DNA of 64,000 nt from Meconema thalassinum (GCA_946902985.2 OX336393.1:359396779-359460778), one strand, 5' to 3'. Shown: positions 1 through 10,608, numbered from the stretch's first letter. The notes: generated from the sequence alone by a model not told the origin. Program-made: numbers and translations.

Positions 1-557
1 TCATACAGTATAATATTATAATATTAAATTATAATAAATAACGGATCATGACCTTCAGGATAGCTTAAACCACCCTAGGCTCGATAATCGGAATTGGTGG
101 GTCTTAAGCCATTGATTAAAATGGTTGAATAATTCACACGGCCGCCATCCTGAAATGGTACGGCCGATGACCTTGAATGTTGGATGAATGACGCGTCCTA
201 TACAAAGATATGTTGTCACCAAATTTGGTAGAGATCGGATGATTGGTTTAGCCGTAATTTGATTTTACGTTTTGAACGTTTGAGTGGCCGCCATTCTGTT
301 TTGGTAAAGATGGCGGCGATATAAAGTATGACACTGAAGTGCCCTTTGCTAATGCTACCTCTGTACCAAATTTCGTTCAATTTGGTTTCACCGTGTTTGA
401 ATTGATAGGGGGGGGACAGACATTCAGAGTACACACACACACACACAGACTCACACACACACATACACACACACAGACAGACACACTTTTTATTCGCCCT
501 GTAGTGATCTCATAAGTCTACTTTCATTTTCTGCAAAAATCGAAAGTAGGCTAAAAA
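1..557 (-). mobile_element. HINE-1 copy A, reverse, cut by window edge
   Basis: Reverse-oriented end of a Helentron-associated element. Positions 500-557 are the reverse complement of the left terminus seen at 2536 and 19400: TAGCCTACTTTC followed by an inverted partner GAAAGTAG, then a (CA)n stretch at about 428-485, then one repeat unit with GGCGGC motifs. Sequence near 72-110 matches the reverse complement of 19840-19865, so this is the same short subtype as the copy at 19400-21413. The 3' end lies outside the window. The junction with copy B at 557/558 is head-to-head. Confidence 0.75.
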
Positions 558-2058
558 TGTGTGTCTGCCTGTGTGTGTGTGTGTGTGTGTATGTGTGTGA
601 GGCTGTGTGTGTGTGAGTGTGTGTACTCTGAATGTCTGTCCACCCCCCACCCCCCCTATCAATTCGAACACGGTGAGCGCAAATTGAAGGAAATTTGGTA
701 CAAAGGTAGCACTAGCAAAGGACACCTCAGTGTCATGTTTTATATCGCCGCCATCTTGACGGAAACGTAATGGCGGCCACACAAATGTTCAAAGCTTAAA
801 TCAAATTACGACTAACCTAATCATCCGATTTCTACCAAATTTTGCAACAACATACCTTTATGGGGGCACCATCCTTTGACAAATCTAATAGGTCATTAGC
901 CTAATAGTTTGCGGATGGCGGCCATCTTTGTGTGAAAATCGATTGCCCCTATTAATTCGAACACGGTGAAACCGAATGGAATGAAATTTGGTACAGAGGT
1001 AGCACTAGCAAAGGGCACCTCAGTGTCATAATTTATATCGCCGCGATCTTGACGGAAACGTAATGGCGGCCACACAAATATTCAAAGCTTAAATCAAATT
1101 ACGATTAACCTAATCATCCGATCTCTACCAAATTTTGCATCAACATACCATTATGGAGGGAGCATCCTTTGACCTAACTAATAGGTCATTAGCCTAATAT
1201 TTTGCGGATGGCGGCCATCTTTGTGTGAAAATCGATTCCCCCTATTAATTCGAACACGGTGAAACCGAATGGAACGAAATTTGGTACAGAGGTAGGCCTA
1301 ACACTAGAAAAGGCCACCTCAGTGTCATGTTTTATATCACCGCCATCTTGACGGAAACGTAATCGCGGCCACCCAAATGTTAAAGGCTAAGATATAATTA
1401 CGACCAACCTAATAATCTAGTCTCTACCAAATTTTGCAATAACAAATCTTGATCTGGGAAGCTTATTCTGACCAAACTGCTAGATCATCAGCCCAATAGT
1501 TTGCAGATGGTGGCCAAGTATGTGTGCAAATCGATTCCCCCAATCAAATCAAACACGGTGAAACCGAATTGAACGAAATTTGGTAGAGAGGTAGCACTAG
1601 CAAAAGGCACCTCAGTGTCATGTTTTATATCGCCGCCATCTTGACGGAAACGGAATGACGGCCACCCAAATGTTAAAAGCTTAAATCAAATTTCGACCAT
1701 CCTAATAATTTGATCTCTACCGGATTTTGCAACAACATGCCTTTTTGTGGAAAGCATCTTATGACTGACTACAAGGTCATCAGCCCAATAGTTTGCAAAT
1801 AGCGGCCATGTATGTGTGCAAATCCCTTCCCCAGATCAATTCAGACACGGTGAAATCGAATTGAATGAATTTTTTTACAGAGGTAGCACTAGCAAAGGGC
1901 ACCTCATATTCATGTTTAATATCCCTATAGCACGTTGTATTTCAACAAGCTACTACAACCAACATTCAATTATACTCCTTGAAAAGGACAAAGAGTTATA
2001 ACAATACACATGCATTTAGGATAAAGTAGGCTATATGTTCTTTACTGAACATCTTGTT
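558..2058 (+). mobile_element. HINE-1 copy B, forward, missing its left tip
   Basis: Begins inside the element at the (TG)n microsatellite (about 561-650) and lacks the usual ~60-bp left tip. It then carries about four ~295-bp tandem units (phase points near 940, 1233, 1532 and 1824). It ends with the right terminus: AAAGTAGGCTA, then the hairpin ATGTTC-tttact-GAACAT, then CTTGTT at about 2053-2058. The missing left tip is most simply explained by copy A having inserted into copy B; the tip would then lie left of the window. No protein is encoded. Confidence 0.8.
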
Positions 2059-2538
2059 TATTATGATGTGTGTAATAAAGTGTTGTGAGTACATTGCCAA
2101 TTATGTACTTATATCGAGAGATGGTGTGCCACAATAATTCCGTAAGAGGGAGATGGTGCTTTCCAACCTATGATTCTTTACTAAATCAACTATTTCCAGC
2201 GTAACTCTATTCCAAATGGTAACAGCGAGTGTTTAATAGGTTAGATGGTAACATATTATCGTGTCCCTTGTGTGTAGTATTCTCCATAATTATGTTCTGA
2301 TATCCACACGACGACTTCTTTGCGTATTTCAATCAACTAATTGGGTGTGATGTTTTACCCGAGATTTGAGACAATTCCACGAGAGGTCTTAATTGAATTA
2401 TATCTCTATGGCGTTGGTTCGATTATTTCAGGCAACTACTCTCATTCCGATTGTGTTCACAAATACTCTGCATGTGATGGGGAAGCACTTCAGTAACCGG
2501 GAACTTTCTTCTCTCCTACTTCAGAATCTGTTCGATTT
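2059..2538. other. unassigned spacer between HINE copies
   Basis: AT-rich sequence with no long open frame and no repeat I can match elsewhere in the window. It separates the right end of copy B from the left end of copy C and may be the older host or element sequence both inserted into. Confidence 0.5.
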
Positions 2539-5264
2539 TTAGCCTACTTTCGATTTTTGCAAAAAATGAAAGTAGACTTATGAGATCAACACAGGGCGAA
2601 AAAGTGTGTCTGTCTGTGTGTGTGTGTATGTGTGTGTGTGAGTCTCTCTCTGTGTGTGTGTGTGTGAGTGTGTACTCTTAATGTGTGTCCCCCCCCCCTA
2701 TCAATACGAACACGGTGAATGCAAATTGAACGAAATTTGGTACAACGGTAGCACTGGCAAAGGACACCTCAGTGTCATGTTTTATATCGCCGCCATCTTA
2801 ACAGAAACGTAATGGCGGCCACACAAATGTTCAAAGCTTAAATCAAATTACGACTAGCCTAATCATTCGATGTCTACCAAATTTTGGAACAACTTACCTA
2901 TATAGGGGGAGCATTCTTTGACCAAACTAATAGGTCATCAGCCTAATAGTTTGCGGATGGCGGCCATCTTTGTTTGAAAATAGATTCCCCCTATTAATTC
3001 GAACACTGTGAAACCGAATGGAACAAAATTTGGTACAGAGGTAGTACTAGCAAAGGGCACCTCAGTGCCATGTTTTATATCGCCGCCATCTTGACGGAAA
3101 AGTAATGGCGGCCACACGAATGTGCAAAGCTTAAATCAAATTACGACTAACCTAATCATCCGATCTCTACCAAATTTTGCAACAACATACCTTTATGGAG
3201 GAAGCATCCTTTGACCAAATCAATAGGTCTTTAGCTTAATTGTTTTCGTATGGCGGCCATCTTTGTGTCAAAATCCATTCCCCCTATTAATTCAAACACG
3301 GTGACACCGAATGGAACGAAATTTGGTACAGAGGTAGCACTAGCAAAGGGCACCTCAGATTCATGTTTTATACCGCCGCCATCTTGACGGAAACGTAACG
3401 GCGGCCACACGAATGTGCAAAGCTTAAATCAAATTACGACTAACCTAATCATCCGATCTCTACCAAATTTTGCAACAACATACCTTTATGGAGGAAGCAC
3501 CCTTTGACCAAATCAATAGGTCTTTAGCTTAATTGTTTTCGTATGGCGGCCATCTTTGTGTCAAAAATCATTCCCCCTATTAATTCAAACACGGTGACAC
3601 GGAATGGAACGAAATTTGGTACAGAGGTAGCACTAGCAAAGGGCACCTCAGTGTCATGTTTTATATCGCCGCCATCTTGACGGAAACGTAATGGCGGCCA
3701 CACGAATGTGCAAAGCTTAAATCAAATTACGACTAACTTAATCATCCGACCTCTACCAAATTTTTCAACAACATACCTTTGTTGGGGGAGAATCCTTTGA
3801 CCAAACTAATAGGTCATCAGCCTAATAGTTTGCGGATGGCGGCCATCTTTGTGTGAAAATCGATTCTCCCTATTAATTCGAACACGGTGAAACCGAATGG
3901 AACAAAATTTGGTACAGAGGTAGTACTAGCAAAGGGCATCTCAATGTCATGTTTTATATCGCCGCCATCTTAACGGAAACGTAATGGCGGCCACACAAAT
4001 GTTCAAAGCTTAAATCAAATTATGACTAACCCCATCATCAGATCTCTACCAAATTTTGCAACAACATACCTTTATGGAGGAAGCATCCTTTGACCAAATT
4101 AATAGGTCATTAGCCTAATAGTTTGCGGATGGCGGCCATCTTTGTGTCCAAATCGATTCCCCCTATTAATTCAAACACGGTGAAACCGAATGGAACGAAA
4201 TTTGGTACAGAGGTAGCTCTAGCAAAGGGCACCTCAATGTCATGTTTTATATCGCCGCCATCTTGACAGAAACGTAATGATGGCCACACAAATGTTCAAA
4301 GCTTAAATCAAATTACGATAATCCTAATCATCCAATCTCTACCAAATTTTGCAACAACATACCTTTATGGAGGGAGCATCCTTTGACCTAACTAATAGGT
4401 CATTAGCCTAATATTTTGCGGATGGCGGCCATCTTTGTGTGAAAATCGATTCCCTCTATCAATTCGAGCACGGTGAAACCGAATGGAACGAAATTTGGTA
4501 CAGAGGTAGCACTAGCAAAGGGCGCCTCAGTGTAATGTTTTATATCACCGCCATCTTGACGGAAACGTAATCGCGGCCCCCCAAATGTTAAAAGCTAAAA
4601 TGTAATTTCAACCAACCTAATAATCTAGTCTCTACCACATTTTGCAACAACATATCGTTATGTGGGAAGCATATTCTGACCAAACTGCAAGATCATCAGC
4701 CCAATAGTTTGCAGATGGTGGCCAAGTATGTGTGCAAATCGATTCCCCCTATCAATTCAAACACGGTGAAACTGAATTGAACGAAATTTGGTACAGAGGT
4801 AGCACTAGCAAAAGGCACCTCAGAGTCATGTTTTATATCGCCGCCATCTTGACGGGAACGGAATGGCGGCCACCCAAATGTTAAAAGCTAAAATAAATTT
4901 CGACCATCCTAATAATTTGATCTCGACCAGATTTTGCAACAACATGCCTTTTTGTGGAAAGCATCTTATGTCTGATTACAAGGTCATCAGCCCAATAGTT
5001 TGCAAATTGCGGCCATGTATGTGTGCAAATCCATTCTCCATATCAATTCAAACACGGTGAAACCGAATTGAATGATTTTTTTTTATAGAGGTAGCACTAG
5101 CAAAGGGCACCTCATATTCATGTTTAATATCCCTATAGCACGTTGTATTTCAACAAGCTACTACAACCGACATTCAATTATACTCCTTGAAAAGGATAGA
5201 GAGTTATAACAATACCCATGCATTTAGGAGAAAGTAGGCTTTATGTTCTTTACTGAACATCTTG
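2539..5264 (+). mobile_element. HINE-1 copy C, complete, with tandem-unit array
   Basis: A full copy of about 2.7 kb. The left end has TAGCCTACTTTC folded back on GAAAGTAG, then GTCTGTCTG/(TG)n and TCTC microsatellite to about 2690, then about eight ~295-bp units (phase points near 2980, 3277, 3573, 3860, 4155, 4447, 4739, 5032). The right end has GAAAGTAGGCT, the hairpin ATGTTC-tttact-GAACAT and CTTG. The right motif is the inverse of the left one, so it is a subterminal inverted repeat. Known HINEs (DINE-1 type) share this plan: subterminal inverted repeats, a GTCY-type microsatellite, internal tandem repeats, a 3' stem-loop, T/T insertion without target duplication. Short frames inside are not genes. 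Confidence 0.82.
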
Positions 5265-5619
5265 TTTGCTAATGATATTAATCTATAATTACTGAACTTA
5301 AATACAAATCGTGAAAACTCGCCATAAACTTCTTATTCAACCACAGAAACAGTGAGACTATTGTAACTGCCCCTTGGGTGAAGACGAAGAAACCTATAAT
5401 TCGATATAGACAAATTAATTCAGGTAAGTCTAAATTATTGATGCATATTTCTTCGGAACCTAGTCTCGTCTTGTGATATATTTTATGCTCTTAGGTGAGT
5501 AAAATAATACTTTACACGAACTGTGACTAGCCCGATGACATGATCTTAGCTATTGGTAGGACAACCATCGCCGCCATGTTTTTTCTACATTAAGGTCTGA
5601 GGATTGTAGTTGGTCTTGG
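5265..5619. other. unassigned spacer
   Basis: AT-rich DNA between the HINE copy C right end and the 156-bp duplicated block. No coding frame, tRNA-like box or repeat match was recognised. Confidence 0.45.
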
Positions 5620-5775
5620 TTATACTCAAGGCCTGGAAATAGAGCTCAGACTTGGTGCGCCAAACTGCTAGTTCCACTTTACGCCACTAGGATCGCGGTT
5701 CGGCGCCCTAGTTGTCTGCTGTTGACTATGCGTTACATGCAACTCAATTACATTTAATACATTTTTTTAACACTT
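5620..5775 (+). repeat. left copy of 156-bp flanking duplication (P-like terminus)
   Basis: Nearly identical to 10609-10764. Both start TTATACTCAAGGCCTGG and end TTTTTTAACACTT. The block abuts the left LTR directly at 5776. Part of it (about 5660-5710, with the GGCGCCCTAG core) is similar to the reverse complement of about 13925-13975 at the other end of the P-like element, so the block appears to be that element's terminal region. A 156-bp duplication is far longer than the 4-6 bp that LTR integrases make. Confidence 0.8.
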
Positions 5776-5985
5776 TGCAACCATTCTGATTGCAAGGAGA
5801 TTGGGTTGGGAAAATAGCGCCTTCTGAGAGTGCAGTTTGGATCTCTGTGTGGCATGGCAGGTGGCCTTGCCAATGAAGTTTCTTTTATATGTTCCTTTTT
5901 ATATTTGACGCTATTTTATATATATATATATCTTTGACTGTTTTTGTTGGTGTCCGTACTGGGAGATTTAATTATTAGTGAATAT

Positions 5986-8675
5986 AATAAAGGTATTTAT
6001 TGCAGCCAATGGCCATGAGGCAATATAAAAATAATAATAATAAAAACCCAAAATATTCAAGATCACATTCAACTGTCATTGACAACAAAAGCTATTAAGT
6101 GACTCAACCCTCCGTCCGCATGTCATGGCATGATACCTTTCACAGACACTTCCACACAATTTGCAAATGCATTTCATACTAGGCTCAAGATACCCTTCCA
6201 TTTTGCATAACTTGAAATGGAATCCATGTATTGCGAAACGAGTGATTGTATGTCTCAGGTCGTAACATGGACCCTTCCACTCATCGGACGTCATTGCGGC
6301 TGTTAAATAAAAGTCACTCCATATTTGCATCCTCTTCGTTTTGAGCTCTTTTAGAAGGTCCTCGTACTGGGCGGTAGATGGGAGCAATAGTTGACACCTT
6401 AAATCGTCGATGTAGAAGGTCTCTCTTGACATTTCATAACACAGTCGCGATGGGCTATACTTTGAGATACACAGGACTTTTTTCATGAAAGTTGCCTTGA
6501 CTCTTTCTATGCACTTCATGTTGTTTTTCGTGAGATTCTCCCATATAATGTTCAGACCGTAGCTTATTATTGGGCTGATTTTTACTCTAAATAATGTCAT
6601 AGCTGTCTCTAAAGATAGTTTATTAAGATGTTCTATTTCATGCATTGCTTTTATGGCATGTATTGTTCTGTCCTTTATATGTTCGGTGAAAGTATCCCCA
6701 TGTGTCTGAAAAATTAGTCCTAAGTACTTAAATTGATTTACAATACGTAACGCCTTGTGCTCTAGATATAGGGACTCTCCTGCTACTATTCTACCTCCTT
6801 TGCGGAAGATCATGGATACGGTTTTGTTTAAGTTTATATCGAGTTCATTTTTTCCGGCCCAAATTGCCAACAGGTCTAGGGACGACTGTAGACTTTGACG
6901 TGAAGTTGAGGCTAGAACTACGTCATCTGCGTATATGTACATGCTAACTCCATCTAGCTTCACGGATTTTACTATGTCTGCTGTAGCAACATTAAACAGT
7001 GTTGGACTTAGGGGATCGCCCTGCAATACCCCAATGCATTGTTCTATGGGTTCTGAGAGGGTGACACTGTCGTCAATTATCAGCATGTTATTGTTGAGTA
7101 TATTACGTATGAACGCAGTGATATAGTGATCTATTCCAATCATCAATCCTAGTTTATCCAGAAGTATTCTTCTGTTAAGAGTGTCAAAAGCCTTGCTGTA
7201 GTCAACAAACACAGAGTAAAGTTTCCCTTTCGGGTGTCTTAAGGCCTCTTTAATGTCTTCCTGGAGGCAGCAAACTGCCTGAAAGGTCGACCTGCCTACC
7301 CGGGATCCAAATTGTTCTTCCGGCATACTGTGATCAGTCAAATTAGTCAAACGGCCTGTTATTATTTTGGTGAACGTTTTGAAGAGTACATCTTCCAGAG
7401 CGATACCTCTATAGGCATCTGGGTCATCTAAATCTCCCTTCCCTTTGTAGAGCATTTTTATTACTGTAGTTCTCCACTGTGTAGGGATTTTCCCTGATCG
7501 TAGGCATTCATTCATGAGCGCTGTCCAGGCAGGCACCATAGTTGGGGCTGCGAGTTTTAAGTGTTCATTTGTGATGAGGTTTGGACCTGGTGCTCTGTGT
7601 GCTCTGCTCAATTGTATTGTTCTTATGACCTCCTCTTCCATGATGGGCGCGAAATATACACATGGTGACAAAACGGCGCTAGGGCGTGTGTCTTTAGCCC
7701 CTAATAGATTGCATAGATGTTGCGACCATGTCTGTATAGGTATATTTTTTGGAAATCTAGGATTCTTTGTTTGAAGTGCCTTATATGGGTCAGTTTCTGC
7801 TTCTTGTACTAAGTGCCTTTCTTTATTCAGATGATAGGTTATTTTTGCTTGTCTTACAACTTCTTTGTAATCTCGCCTTTTGTTCGCATAGTCGCTGTAG
7901 GCCGCCTCTGTCTTCAACTCTCTGGCTCTGTGTAGGGCATTGAGCGTCAATTTCCTTTTACTATAGCAATCAGTGTTGAACCAAGGATTGCCTTTTCGCA
8001 AATTGTTTTTGCCAGGAGGAATGGCTTCCTTGATGTGTTTGTCCAGGGCTTCTAGAGCAGTGTTCACGTCCCCTTCCTTGATGGAGTTCATTATCTGTCG
8101 CAAGTCTACTTTCTTAATTATTTCGACGTCAAGTTTCCTTGGAAGTTTGATTCTTGAAACTGCATTGAGAGTATATTTCTCATTAAATTGTAGAATTGTC
8201 TCTACTGGTAAGTGTTTCCTCACTGCAACACTTGTTACAATATTTTGAAATATCACTTTAGCTCCGTCATTAATGAGAACCAAATCTATTGTACTGCTAC
8301 CATTTGGGCTGTAGTAGGTTTTCTCAATTTTGTTATTGGTAACTCTGAACCCTTCATGTTCCAGATAAGATATTACTGTATCTGTTTTAGCTGATGGTAT
8401 GTCTAAACGACAATTCAGATCGCCCGCTATTATAAGAGGGTCATACCTTGGTATTTTAACTAATGCAGCTTCGATTTCGTCAATGATCTCCTCCTCCTTG
8501 AGATATGGCTGGAAATACACACCCTTTATCGATACTGATTTGCATTTTACTAGTAGAATGTTCTCTGTTTGATGAAGTGTCTGGAAAGGTGCTAGCATGG
8601 GTTTTATTAGCAAAGATATACCGCCTTTGGGTCTGCCTCTACATCCCTGTGTTGCGAGGCTGTGGATAGTATAGA
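5986..8675 (-). mobile_element. 5'-truncated non-LTR retrotransposon nested in LTR
   Basis: A minus-strand LINE insertion of 2.69 kb with a 9-bp target-site duplication. The 3' side (5986-6075) holds AT-rich 3' UTR with short AAT runs; there is no clear poly(A). The 5' side cuts into the endonuclease domain: the frame stays open upstream of the first ATG at 8613, reading GCRGRPKGG toward 8675, so the N-terminal part of ORF2 and any ORF1 are missing. Such 5' truncation is usual for target-primed reverse transcription. Confidence 0.9.
6076..8613 (-). CDS. LINE ORF2: AP-endonuclease and reverse transcriptase, N-terminus missing
   Basis: An 845-residue uninterrupted frame. The N-terminal ~220 residues are the C-terminal part of an AP-type endonuclease: GDLN at about 64-67, then a STIDLVL stretch, then a KHLPV motif in place of the usual SDHxPV. 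The reverse transcriptase follows, with the catalytic YADD at residues 561-564 (YADDVVL) and the upstream FVDYSKAFD and GVLQGDPLSP motifs. The C-terminus has a Cys/His cluster (CKLCG...HAMTC) seen in Jockey/R1-type LINEs. The listed ATG is only the first in the surviving frame; homology continues upstream to the truncation at 8675. No stop or frameshift occurs in 2.5 kb, so the insertion is fairly young. Clade assignment needs a tree. Confidence 0.9.
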   Translation of the reverse strand: MLIKPMLAPFQTLHQTENILLVKCKSVSIKGVYFQPYLKEEEIIDEIEAALVKIPRYDPLIIAGDLNCRLDIPSAKTDTVISYLEHEGFRVTNNKIEKTYYSPNGSSTIDLVLINDGAKVIFQNIVTSVAVRKHLPVETILQFNEKYTLNAVSRIKLPRKLDVEIIKKVDLRQIMNSIKEGDVNTALEALDKHIKEAIPPGKNNLRKGNPWFNTDCYSKRKLTLNALHRARELKTEAAYSDYANKRRDYKEVVRQAKITYHLNKERHLVQEAETDPYKALQTKNPRFPKNIPIQTWSQHLCNLLGAKDTRPSAVLSPCVYFAPIMEEEVIRTIQLSRAHRAPGPNLITNEHLKLAAPTMVPAWTALMNECLRSGKIPTQWRTTVIKMLYKGKGDLDDPDAYRGIALEDVLFKTFTKIITGRLTNLTDHSMPEEQFGSRVGRSTFQAVCCLQEDIKEALRHPKGKLYSVFVDYSKAFDTLNRRILLDKLGLMIGIDHYITAFIRNILNNNMLIIDDSVTLSEPIEQCIGVLQGDPLSPTLFNVATADIVKSVKLDGVSMYIYADDVVLASTSRQSLQSSLDLLAIWAGKNELDINLNKTVSMIFRKGGRIVAGESLYLEHKALRIVNQFKYLGLIFQTHGDTFTEHIKDRTIHAIKAMHEIEHLNKLSLETAMTLFRVKISPIISYGLNIIWENLTKNNMKCIERVKATFMKKVLCISKYSPSRLCYEMSRETFYIDDLRCQLLLPSTAQYEDLLKELKTKRMQIWSDFYLTAAMTSDEWKGPCYDLRHTITRFAIHGFHFKLCKMEGYLEPSMKCICKLCGSVCERYHAMTCGRRVESLNSFCCQ

Positions 8676-8893
8676 AGTGAATATCTGTCCGTATTATCTA
8701 TGGAGATTGTTCCATGTTAGTATCTGTTGACTTGGTCGGATTGCGTGATAAGATCCCGAGTAGTGAAGTGTTAGTGATTCATGCTTAGTGTTATATGAAT
8801 AGGAATAAATGGAAGAGATGTTTCTTTTTAATTGCTCTCCCTCATTGTGATAAAACAACCCCACCCTTAGAGTGAGAATGTACGGTTACATTA

Positions 8894-8912
8894 TGACGCA
8901 CCAACGTGGAGC
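8894..8912 (+). other. primer-binding-like site of LTR element
   Basis: Begins 3 bases after the 5' LTR. With one extra base removed, 16 of 18 positions match TGGCGCCCAACGTGGGGC, the tRNA-Lys-type primer site I know from insect gypsy elements. The degeneracy suggests reduced function or a divergent primer. Confidence 0.6.
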
Positions 8913-8916
8913 AAGA

Positions 8917-10116
8917 ATGGGAGTTGTGAACACAAGTTTGCTCCAAATGCTACTAAGTAAATTCACCGATATGGAAGAGTCTTTAGGATCAGTAAGAGAT
9001 TCTTTAAGTACGGAAATAGGAGAAGTTAGGCAGCAAGGAGAGTCTATGAAAGAGCAAATAGAATCCATAGGTAAGCAGGTAGAATCTGCAAAGGTGTACG
9101 TAAACGAAGCGATAAAGAAACAGGCTGAAGCAACCAATGCTAAGATTGACGAGTTAAGCAAAGAAGTACAAGAACATAAAACTGTGATGAGATATGGAAT
9201 AGCGAAAAATAAGGATAGCGTGGATAGCCTTAAGGAGGAGCAGGTGACATTGATGGAGAGGAATGAGAAGCTCAAGGAGGAGAGAGAACAATGTGAAGAA
9301 GAACAAGGTTATATGGATGAAGTGAATGAGCTATGTGCGATTAAGGAGCAGGGAAATTATCCGAGATGTGGGGGGCGTGAGAAAGCGTGTGATTTGGAAG
9401 AAACTGAAGGAAAGGAGGCAGGTGAAAGAAAGAAAAAGGTACAAGAGAAAGGAGAAGCGGATAACGGAGAAGGTGAAATGGAAGAAACTGAAGAGAAAGG
9501 AGAATCAGATGAGGTTGGTAATGAAGACAGTAGCAATCAAGAAAAAGAGGCTAATGATGATGAACGTGCAAGAGTGAGCCATGGAGAAGACAACATACTA
9601 GAAGAAGATAAGGTGAAGAAGAAACACGGGAAAACAAAGTGGAAGAAGAGAAAGGAACTGTTGAGTAAGACAAGACAGACGAGGAAGAGGTGGGAAATGT
9701 GGAAAGGAAGAAGAGAGAAGTGGTTGAGAATGAAGACAAAGAGGACCAGGAGAATAGATAAAAGAATGAGTTGGAAAGCAAGGAGGAGTAGGAAGAGGAT
9801 GAAATGTCAGGTAAAGGAAGATAAGAGAGTGAAGGATCAGACCAAAGGAATAAGAAGAAGAAGAAAGGAAAATACGATACTGAATAAGAAGAGACAGACC
9901 AAGAGAAGAAAAAGAAAGGAACATATGATACTGAATCAGAGGAGACAGACCAAAGGAAGAAGAAAAAGAGAGGTTTGGAATACAGGAGACGGGGAGGCAG
10001 GAGTCATCGTAGAAGACGACGTGGAGGAAGGCGTGGGAGATGCAATAATTACAGATGACGAAGCAGGCGTGGAGGAAGGAGGAGAAAAATGTATTATTTT
10101 CATTTTTGTATTTTAA
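8917..10116 (+). CDS. gag-like coiled-coil, lysine/glutamate-rich protein of LTR element
   Basis: A 399-residue frame. I chose the ATG at 8917 because the earlier one at 8872 lies inside the LTR and the next overlaps the primer site. Residues about 10-130 form a heptad-rich coiled coil (repeated E-Q-I-E-S-I/V-K patterns) like the N-terminal gag region of insect gypsy elements. The rest is low-complexity, purine-rich and highly charged: acidic blocks (GEMEETEEKGE), then a long Arg/Lys stretch with a duplicated ILN-RRQTK-type repeat, then an acidic tail (about DDVEEGVGD) and a short hydrophobic end. No CCHC zinc knuckle, protease or polymerase was seen. It could bind RNA through the basic region. 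Function is not established. Confidence 0.6.
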   Translation: MGVVNTSLLQMLLSKFTDMEESLGSVRDSLSTEIGEVRQQGESMKEQIESIGKQVESAKVYVNEAIKKQAEATNAKIDELSKEVQEHKTVMRYGIAKNKDSVDSLKEEQVTLMERNEKLKEEREQCEEEQGYMDEVNELCAIKEQGNYPRCGGREKACDLEETEGKEAGERKKKVQEKGEADNGEGEMEETEEKGESDEVGNEDSSNQEKEANDDERARVSHGEDNILEEDKVKKKHGKTKWKKRKELLSKTRQTRKRWEMWKGRREKWLRMKTKRTRRIDKRMSWKARRSRKRMKCQVKEDKRVKDQTKGIRRRRKENTILNKKRQTKRRKRKEHMILNQRRQTKGRRKREVWNTGDGEAGVIVEDDVEEGVGDAIITDDEAGVEEGGEKCIIFIFVF

Positions 10117-10167
10117 TGTATGTGATCCTCACGTGCTTCTCACTTGAGAATCACATAGAGGAGCGAT

Positions 10168-10308
10168 TGCAACCATTCTGATTGCAAGGAGATTGGGTTG
10201 GGAAAATAGCGCCTTCTGAGAGTGCAGTTTGGATCTCTGTGTGGCATGGCAGGTGGCCTTGCCAATGAAGTTTCTTTTATATGTACCTTTTTATATTTGA
10301 CGCTATTT

Positions 10309-10348
<40 letters not shown>

Positions 10349-10608
10349 TTGACTGTTTTTGTTGGTGTCCGTACTGGGAGATTTAATTATTAGTGAATAT
10401 CTGTCCGTATTATCTATGGAGATTGTTCCATGTTAGTATCTGTTGACTTGGTCGGATTGCGTGATAAGATCCCGAGTAGTGAAGTGTTAGTGATTCATGC
10501 TTAGTGTTATATGAATAGGAATAAATGGAAGAGATGTTTCTTTTTAATTGCTCTCCCTCATTGTGATAAAACAACCACACCCCGGTATAGTGAGAATGTA
10601 CGGTTACA
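10168..10608 (+). repeat. 3' LTR
   Basis: Starts TGCAACCATTC and ends GTACGGTTACA. It follows a weak purine tract (AGAGGAGCGA, about 10157-10166). It contains a (TA)n run near 10315-10346. Immediately followed by the right copy of the 156-bp block. Confidence 0.88.

Larger units (their letters stand above)
5776..8890 (+). repeat. 5' LTR, interrupted by a LINE
   Basis: LTR pieces 5776-5985 and 8685-8890 join to match 10168-10608 closely. The interruption is bounded by AGTGAATAT at 5977-5985 and 8676-8684, a 9-bp target-site duplication made by the LINE, so the LINE arrived after the LTR element. Confidence 0.88.
5776..10608 (+). mobile_element. non-autonomous LTR retrotransposon
   Basis: Two LTRs (5776-5985 continuing at 8685-8890, and 10168-10608) start TGCAACC and end GGTTACA, matching TG...CA. 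Between them are a primer-binding-like site, one gag-like coiled-coil ORF and a short 3' segment. No protease, reverse transcriptase or integrase is present, so it would depend on a related element in trans. The left LTR is split by a LINE. The right LTR is longer (441 versus about 416 bp), mostly because of a (TA)n expansion around 10315-10346. Flanks are the 156-bp duplication, not a normal target duplication. Confidence 0.85.

Noticed and set aside
216..782. Open frames rich in VCVCVC or THTHTH
   Set aside because: They are translations of (TG)n/(CA)n microsatellite at HINE left ends and are not genes.
2539..5264. CRISPR-like repeat array
   Set aside because: Units of ~295 bp without unique spacers, with transposon termini on both sides, in eukaryotic sequence.
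9326..9924. Additional frames on both strands inside the gag-like ORF
   Set aside because: Shadows created by purine-rich low-complexity sequence.
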